Below are positions 58,664 through 64,000 of a stretch of DNA of 64,000 bases, piece after piece (position 1 is the first letter of the stretch; the number at the start of each line of letters is the position of its first letter). Below the pieces are notes generated by a model that did no database searches, was not told where the DNA came from, and was given only the letters and a program-made list of their open reading frames with translations. Origin of the DNA: Rhizobium aethiopicum (GTDB lineage: Bacteria; Pseudomonadota; Alphaproteobacteria; Rhizobiales; Rhizobiaceae); contig NZ_FMAJ01000001.1 in assembly GCF_900094625.1 (NCBI RefSeq), positions 310,001 through 374,000 on the forward strand. The letters run 5' to 3'. The position numbers and the translations under genes are program-made.

Positions 58664-61600
58664 ATGTCAGCCATCCGCGGCGAAAAGGTCACGTTTCGCA
58701 AGAAGGATATCGTTGCGCTGGACCGTTTGCCGTCCGCCCAGACCGAGAATCCGATCATCGTTCATTGCCCGCCGCCGCGTTCGCCGATGCGGCGCACGGC
58801 GAAGCTGACGTCCGTTTTTCTCGGACTGATTCTCCTCATTCTCGCCGCCATCGTCTTCACCGTCGAGAGCGGCATGTTCGACAAGCCGCTGTCTCAGCAG
58901 GCGCAGGCGGCGCTGAACGGCGTGGCCGGACCGCGCTATCGCGTCGAAGTCGGCTCCACGGTCATCCGTTTCACCTCCGACTTCCGGCTGGCGCTGGAAG
59001 CGCGCAACGTGAATATGATTGACCAGGACAGCGGCCAGCACCTGTCGACGACGGGTTCGGTTCGCCTCGGGCTCGATCCGCTGCAGCTTTTCCGTGGCCG
59101 TATCGCCGTCGCCGATATCGAAGCGGAGGATATCGCTCTCGATACCGCGCTTCTGCCCTCCGGCAAGCCCGTCCAGCTTGACGATCTGCGCATCGACGCC
59201 ATGCCGGCGGCGATGGAGACGATCTTCTCGCAGCTTGACATGTTCGACAGCATCGTGACGCGCGGCTCGACAAATTCCGTGCGCATCTCCGGCATTGACA
59301 TCAAGCTCGCCGATACCGCGAACGGACCGCTGTCGCTCGTCGTCGACAATCTCGTCTTCGCCCATGCCGGGCCATCCTCGCTGCAATTGAGAGGTGAGGT
59401 TGCGCTTAACGGCGAAGTGGCGGAGCTCGACGTGCTGGCCGAGAAGGAAGACGGCCAGGTGTCGAAGGTGGTGGCGACGCTCAAGCATGCGAACCTCACG
59501 CCTTTTGCGCTCAAACGCAATGATCAGGGCGTCATCCGGCAGGGGCTCAGCGCCTTTGCCGACCTGACGGTGTCAGCCACCAGGGAGCGCGCCGGCGCCC
59601 AGCCGGCGCTTGCCGCAACGGTCGATGTAGACCCCGGGCTGATCTATGCCGACGGCGATCCGCAGGAGCTGTCAGGCGGGCAAATAAACCTCGCCTACGA
59701 TTTCGCCAAGCAAACGCTGGAGATCGCTAAATCGAATGTCCGGTTCGGCGCGACCACGCTTCCCCTCAACGGCGCGCTGATCGATCTCGACAAACTCGAT
59801 CCCAAAGCCGGCAAAGGTTTCGGCATCGATCTGCTCGTCAGCGGCGGCACAGCCGCCCCAAGCGGCTCCGGCGAAGAGCCTGTTGCCTTCGACATCCAGG
59901 CGACCGGGCGCTATATGGTCGCCGGCCGGGAATTCCTGTTCCCCAACATGACCGTGTCCAGCCCGCTCGGCGCGCTCTACGGCGCGTTGCACGTCAAGCT
60001 CGGCGATAAATCACCGGAAATCAGCTTCGCCGGCCAATCCAGAGAGCTGCAGACAACGGCGATCAAGCAGCTCTGGCCGTTCTGGATGGCGCCCAAGGTG
60101 CGCACATGGGTGCACGGCAATCTCTTCGGCGGCACCGTCACCGACGCTTCGATTTCGGTTTTCATTCCCTTCGGCAGGCTGGACGAGGCAGCCGGCGGCA
60201 AGGGATTGAAGCTCGACGCCAACCAGATCCGCATCGGCTTCGATGTTGCGGGCGCGCGGATGAACGTCGCCGGCGACATTCCGCCGGTCCGCGATACTGC
60301 GGCGCATTTCGACCTGACCGGCCCGGTTGCGACGATCTCGATCAAGAGCGGCACCTCCTATTTTCCCTCCGGCCGGTCCGTCGGTCTCGGGGAGGGGACG
60401 TTCGTCATTCCGTCCGCATACGATAAGCCGCTGATGGCGGATATCGATCTGGCGGTATCGGGCGCGGCGGACGCGATAGGCGAGCTCCTCACCTATAAGC
60501 CGATCCGGGTGCTGCAGCGTGCCGGCTTTTCGCCTGACGACTTCAAGGGGCACATCGACGCGAATGTGAAGGCGCATTTCGGACTGCTCTCCTCGCAGAA
60601 CCCGCCGCCGGCCGAGTGGAAGGCCGCCATGAAGCTCGCCGACGTCGATCTTGCCAAGCCGTTTTCCGGCCGCAGGATCAGCAATGTCAGCGGCATGCTG
60701 AACGGCGATCCGAAGCAGATCACGCTCGATGCCAAGGGCGAGATCGACGGCATTCCCGCCGATATCGATCTGACCGAACCGGTCGAGGCGTCGTCCGGCG
60801 TCGAGCGGCAGCGCGTGATCACGGCGAGCCTCTCCGACGAGCAGCGCAGCAAGGTAATGCCGGGGCTTTCCGATATCGTCAGGGGTAACCTGAAGATGGT
60901 GCTGACGCGGATTGACGACGACAGGCAAGACGTTCAGCTCGACCTCACCAGATCGATGCTCGACCTGCCCTGGATCGGCTGGTCGAAAGGCAGCGGCATT
61001 GCCGCCTCCGCGGAATTCGAGATGTCCGGCCCGCCCGAGAATACTCAGATCAAGAATTTCCGGCTGAAGGGCGACGGATTCGGCGCCAGCGGATCGCTTG
61101 TTGTCGGCAAGACCGGCCTTATCTCTGCGGATTTCGACAGCGTCAGACTCTCCTCACTCGACGATTTCGCTTTGTCGGTAAAGCGCAGCAAGGGCAATTT
61201 CGACGTCTCCGTTTCCGGCGACAGCGCCGATGCGCGGCCGGTCATCGCCCGATTGAAATCGGGCTCGGACGGCGGGGAGGACGGCGACGGTGACAATGTG
61301 GGCGTGTCGGTGCGCGCAAAGTTGAAAAACGTCATCGGCTTCAACGACGAGAAGGTCGGCAATTTCCAGGCGCAAGTGTCACTGCGCGGCGACAAGCTGC
61401 AGGCGCTGAATTTTTCCGGCGTCACCGGCAGCGGCGAGGCCGTTGTCAGTCAGATGAAGGACGGCGGTGTCATCAATATCACCAGCGGCGATGCCGGTGC
61501 CGTTTCGCGTTTCGCCGATCTCTATCAGCACATGCAGGGCGGCCTGCTGAACCTCGCGATCCGGCTCTCGGCGCAGGGCGGGTGGGATGGTTCGCTCGAT

Positions 61601-62062
61601 GTGCGCCGCTTCTCGATCGTTAACGAGCAGCGACTACGTTCGATCGTCTCGACACCTGTCGGAAACGAGCAGCGCAGCCTCAACGAGGCTGTCAAACGCG
61701 ACATCGACACCTCGTCGCAACGTTTCCAGCGCGGCTTTGCACGCATCGTCTCGCGCAACGGCATGATCGGTATCGAGAACGGCGTGCTGCGAGGCGACCA
61801 GATCGGCGCGACCTTCCAGGGCGTGGTGCGCGACCGCAGGGGCAATATGGATATGACCGGCACGTTCATGCCGGCCTACGGCCTCAATCGCCTCTTCGCC
61901 GAACTGCCGCTGATCGGCGTCATCCTCGGCAATGGCAGCGACCGCGGCCTGATTGGCATCACCTTCAAGCTCACCGGCAAGTTCGACCAGCCGAACCTGC
62001 AGATCAACCCATTGTCGATCATCGCCCCGGGTGTTTTCCGGCAGATCTTCGAATTTCAGTGA
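58664..62062 (+). CDS. AsmA/DUF3971-like large membrane-anchored protein
   Basis: 1132 residues. A short cytoplasmic start is followed by one membrane segment (~47-66: SVFLGLILLILAAIVFTVE). A very long beta-rich region then carries AsmA/DUF3971-type repeats, ending LPLIGVILGNGSDRGLIGITFKLTGKFDQPNLQINP, the typical AsmA-like C-terminus. Such proteins bridge the inner and outer membrane and move phospholipid. ATG 58664 follows GAGGG. It is divergent from bcp and alone on its strand. Confidence 0.85.
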   Translation: MSAIRGEKVTFRKKDIVALDRLPSAQTENPIIVHCPPPRSPMRRTAKLTSVFLGLILLILAAIVFTVESGMFDKPLSQQAQAALNGVAGPRYRVEVGSTVIRFTSDFRLALEARNVNMIDQDSGQHLSTTGSVRLGLDPLQLFRGRIAVADIEAEDIALDTALLPSGKPVQLDDLRIDAMPAAMETIFSQLDMFDSIVTRGSTNSVRISGIDIKLADTANGPLSLVVDNLVFAHAGPSSLQLRGEVALNGEVAELDVLAEKEDGQVSKVVATLKHANLTPFALKRNDQGVIRQGLSAFADLTVSATRERAGAQPALAATVDVDPGLIYADGDPQELSGGQINLAYDFAKQTLEIAKSNVRFGATTLPLNGALIDLDKLDPKAGKGFGIDLLVSGGTAAPSGSGEEPVAFDIQATGRYMVAGREFLFPNMTVSSPLGALYGALHVKLGDKSPEISFAGQSRELQTTAIKQLWPFWMAPKVRTWVHGNLFGGTVTDASISVFIPFGRLDEAAGGKGLKLDANQIRIGFDVAGARMNVAGDIPPVRDTAAHFDLTGPVATISIKSGTSYFPSGRSVGLGEGTFVIPSAYDKPLMADIDLAVSGAADAIGELLTYKPIRVLQRAGFSPDDFKGHIDANVKAHFGLLSSQNPPPAEWKAAMKLADVDLAKPFSGRRISNVSGMLNGDPKQITLDAKGEIDGIPADIDLTEPVEASSGVERQRVITASLSDEQRSKVMPGLSDIVRGNLKMVLTRIDDDRQDVQLDLTRSMLDLPWIGWSKGSGIAASAEFEMSGPPENTQIKNFRLKGDGFGASGSLVVGKTGLISADFDSVRLSSLDDFALSVKRSKGNFDVSVSGDSADARPVIARLKSGSDGGEDGDGDNVGVSVRAKLKNVIGFNDEKVGNFQAQVSLRGDKLQALNFSGVTGSGEAVVSQMKDGGVINITSGDAGAVSRFADLYQHMQGGLLNLAIRLSAQGGWDGSLDVRRFSIVNEQRLRSIVSTPVGNEQRSLNEAVKRDIDTSSQRFQRGFARIVSRNGMIGIENGVLRGDQIGATFQGVVRDRRGNMDMTGTFMPAYGLNRLFAELPLIGVILGNGSDRGLIGITFKLTGKFDQPNLQINPLSIIAPGVFRQIFEFQ

Positions 62063-62076
62063 GGCGGGGCGAGACT

Positions 62077-62348
62077 TAGAGCCTTTCCGGATTAGATTGA
62101 AGCATTCTGCCGGAGCAGGTTTTCGTCAGGGCAAAGGCGATTGGGGACGGACATACCCCAGGTACGTCCGAGCCGATCGCCTTTGGTCCTGGCGGAAAGA
62201 TGTCCGGCCCTTCGGGTTGGCTGAAACAGGCCGGCTGATCGACCGGCCGGCTTGGCCGTAGAGCTGGGCTACGACGCGCGCCGGCCGGTCGACCATCCGA
62301 CTCCGTTTGAGCCAACAGAATGCTTCAATCTAACCCGGAAAGGCTCTA
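62077..62348. repeat. Rhizobial palindromic mosaic repeat with 33-bp inverted ends
   Basis: Arms TAGAGCCTTTCCGG...CATTCTG (62077-62109) and its inverted copy (62316-62348) match at 32 of 33 positions. Inside lie a second hairpin (about 62130-62187, arms around CAAAGGCGAT) and a GC-rich part (about 62210-62250). The length and the end sequence match a repeat I recall from many intergenic sites in Rhizobium. The element carries no gene. Its right end includes the TAG stop codon of the next gene. Confidence 0.8.
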
Positions 62349-64000
62349 GATCTCCCTTCGTCTGAGGAGGTAATCGAGGCCGCCGACTCGATACCAGCGG
62401 TAGCCATAGCCATCGAGCATGACTGTATGACGTCCTTTCTCATCGGCTTCGCTACTTGCGCTATCGGCAATATCGATCAGCAATCGCCCGTGGTCGCCCA
62501 CGTCGGGATCGAAGGTCACTTCCGCCGGGTGCGGATGCAGGTTGTGCAGGATCAGCACCGAGTTGCCGCGCCAGTCATAACGCAGCGCCAGTACGCCGTC
62601 ATTACCCGTGTCGACCGCTGAGAAATCGCCCCAACCGATCTCGGGAGCCTCCTTGCGCATTCGGATCATCCGCTCCGTCCAGTTCAGCAGCGAATTCGGA
62701 TCGCGCCGCTGGACGGCGACGTTGATGTGCTCGAAGCCGTAGGGGCCGTCCTTGATGACTGGGGAAATGGGCTTTTTGCTTTTGGTGAAACCACCTTCCG
62801 GTTCTGTCGACCATTGCATCGGGGTGCGCGCGCAGTTGCGCTCCGGCAGGCACAGATCGTCCCCCATGCCGATTTCATCGCCGTAGCGGATGACCGGTGT
62901 GCCGGGCAGCGAAAACAGCAGGCTATAGGCCATCTCGATCCTGCGACGGTCGCCGGCGAGCATCGGCGCCAAGCGACGGCGAATGCCCCTGTCATAAAGC
63001 TGCATGCCCTTCTCGGGTCCGAATGCCGCAAACACAGCGTTGCGCTGCTTGTCCGTCAGGCGACCGAGATCCAGTTCATCGTGGTTGCGAAGAAACAGCC
63101 CCCATTGCGCGGTCGCGGGGCGCGGTTTGGTGGCCTCCATCGCCTTCTTTAGAGGGCGCGTGTCGGCCGTGGCGAGAGCATAAAACAGAGTCTGATTGAC
63201 CTGGAAATTGAACATCATCTGCATACGGTCGCCATCGTCGCCGAAATACTCGAAATTGTCCTCGGGCAGGACATTGGCCTCCGCCAGCACGATGGAATCG
63301 CCCAGGCGCCATTGCAGGAACTCGCGAAACTTCCTTAGCATATCGAACTGCTCGACCGGCTTGGTGACCTCAGCGCCTTTCGTGGCGATGATGAAGGGGG
63401 CGGCGTCCATCCGAAAGCCCGAGACGCCGAGCTGAATCCAGAAGCCCATGATCTTGAGGATCTCCGCCTGCACCTCGGGATTGGAGGTGTTGAGATCGGG
63501 CTGATGGTCGTAGAAGCGGTGGAAATAATAGGCCTTGGCCTTTTCGTCATAGGTCCAGGTCGTCTTCTGGACGCCGGGAAAGACCATGCCTTGATCCGCG
63601 TTTGCGGGCTTTTTATCCGACCAGACGTACCAGTCGCGATAGCGCGAATTCGGATCGCTCCTGGCGTCTTCGAACCAGGGGTGATCCTTCGACGTGTGAT
63701 TGATCACCAGATCGATCAAAACCCGGATGCCCCGCTGTTTGGCGCCGTGGGTGAATTCGACGAAATCGCCGAGCGAGCCATAGCGGCGGTCGACATTGTA
63801 ATAATCGGAGACGTCGTAACCGTCGTCGCGACCGGGCGACGCCTGGAACGGCATGAGCCACATCGCCGTCACGCCGAGGCCGGAGAGATAATCGAGACGG
63901 CGCATCAGGCCCTGGAAATCGCCCACACCGTCGCCGTTCGCATCCATGAAGGTCTCGACGGACAGACAGTAGATGACGGCGTTCTTATACCAGAGGTCGT
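62346..64000 (-). CDS. Trehalose synthase/alpha-amylase-family glycoside hydrolase (5' end outside window)
   Basis: The reverse frame stays open to the window edge, so the N-terminus is cut. The visible ~550 residues include DLWYKNAVIYCLSVETFMDANGDGVGD, the standard start of the GH13 trehalose-synthase class. The catalytic residues follow: Asp in GFRMDAAPF, Glu in VLAEANVLPED, and Asp in LRNHDEL. A C-terminal all-beta domain is present. It would isomerise maltose/trehalose or cleave an alpha-glucan. The stop codon lies inside the inverted-repeat element. Confidence 0.85.
   Translation of the reverse strand, partial: DLWYKNAVIYCLSVETFMDANGDGVGDFQGLMRRLDYLSGLGVTAMWLMPFQASPGRDDGYDVSDYYNVDRRYGSLGDFVEFTHGAKQRGIRVLIDLVINHTSKDHPWFEDARSDPNSRYRDWYVWSDKKPANADQGMVFPGVQKTTWTYDEKAKAYYFHRFYDHQPDLNTSNPEVQAEILKIMGFWIQLGVSGFRMDAAPFIIATKGAEVTKPVEQFDMLRKFREFLQWRLGDSIVLAEANVLPEDNFEYFGDDGDRMQMMFNFQVNQTLFYALATADTRPLKKAMEATKPRPATAQWGLFLRNHDELDLGRLTDKQRNAVFAAFGPEKGMQLYDRGIRRRLAPMLAGDRRRIEMAYSLLFSLPGTPVIRYGDEIGMGDDLCLPERNCARTPMQWSTEPEGGFTKSKKPISPVIKDGPYGFEHINVAVQRRDPNSLLNWTERMIRMRKEAPEIGWGDFSAVDTGNDGVLALRYDWRGNSVLILHNLHPHPAEVTFDPDVGDHGRLLIDIADSASSEADEKGRHTVMLDGYGYRWYRVGGLDYLLRRREI

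Overview
The window looks like chromosomal DNA of a fast-growing Rhizobium of the R. etli / R. leguminosarum type. This rests on high G+C, alphaproteobacterial housekeeping proteins (RecA, AlaRS, Icd, S4, PurL, PurB), the separate PurS/PurQ/PurL system, and interspersed palindromic elements that I recognise as rhizobial. The species assignment comes from recall of protein and repeat style, not from a search.

Layout. 1-9.0 kb: a truncated PfkB-family kinase, recA with a candidate SOS operator, alaS, an AraC/GyrI-type regulator, a glutathione S-transferase, a GNAT acetyltransferase, icd and a secreted hypothetical protein. 9.1-19.5 kb: a FUSC-type membrane protein, trmJ overlapping murI, a HerA-like ATPase, rpsD with its own promoter and terminator, glutaminase, ttcA, two tandem inositol-monophosphatase-family genes and a frameshifted GNAT gene. 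19.5-24.3 kb: two tandem Bcr/CflA-type MFS exporters, monothiol glutaredoxin grxD, a small very basic histone-like protein and a membrane-associated hydrolase-like protein.

24.4-35.2 kb is the main accessory region: a divergent, GntR-controlled catabolic island. The leftward operon carries an intradiol ring-cleavage dioxygenase, an HpaH-like hydratase, an HpaI-like aldolase and a periplasmic-binding-protein fold that lacks a signal peptide. The rightward operon carries the GntR regulator, a TIM-barrel isomerase/dehydratase, a complete polar-amino-acid-type ABC importer with a Tat-type binding protein, a quinate/shikimate dehydrogenase-like protein, an HpaF-like isomerase, type II dehydroquinate dehydratase and a Gfo/Idh/MocA oxidoreductase. 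The mixture suggests uptake of a quinate/shikimate-like cyclic acid, aromatisation, ring cleavage and aldol cleavage to central metabolites. An almost identical 12-bp palindrome occurs in both divergent promoter regions. The island lies between bolA and grxD, which I would expect to be neighbours.

35.2-49.5 kb: bolA, purL, a PagL-like outer-membrane protein, a MocR-type regulator, a DUF1127 protein, a lipoprotein, then the purC-purS-kptA-purQ group with an RNA 2'-phosphotransferase embedded in it, a PAS-GGDEF-EAL protein, a serine hydrolase, two small membrane proteins, a palindromic repeat and purB. 49.5-64 kb: a membrane protein, a DUF2259-like protein and rpe in one leftward group, an amino-acid-type binding protein, a flavin reductase, a TfoX-like protein, a NUDIX hydrolase, a DEAD-box helicase, an M23 peptidase, a ferritin-like protein, Bcp peroxiredoxin, a 1132-residue AsmA-like protein, a large inverted-repeat element and a truncated trehalose-synthase-like glycoside hydrolase. 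No rRNA, tRNA, CRISPR array, transposase or prophage gene was recognised. No stretch over 300 bases lacks a gene.
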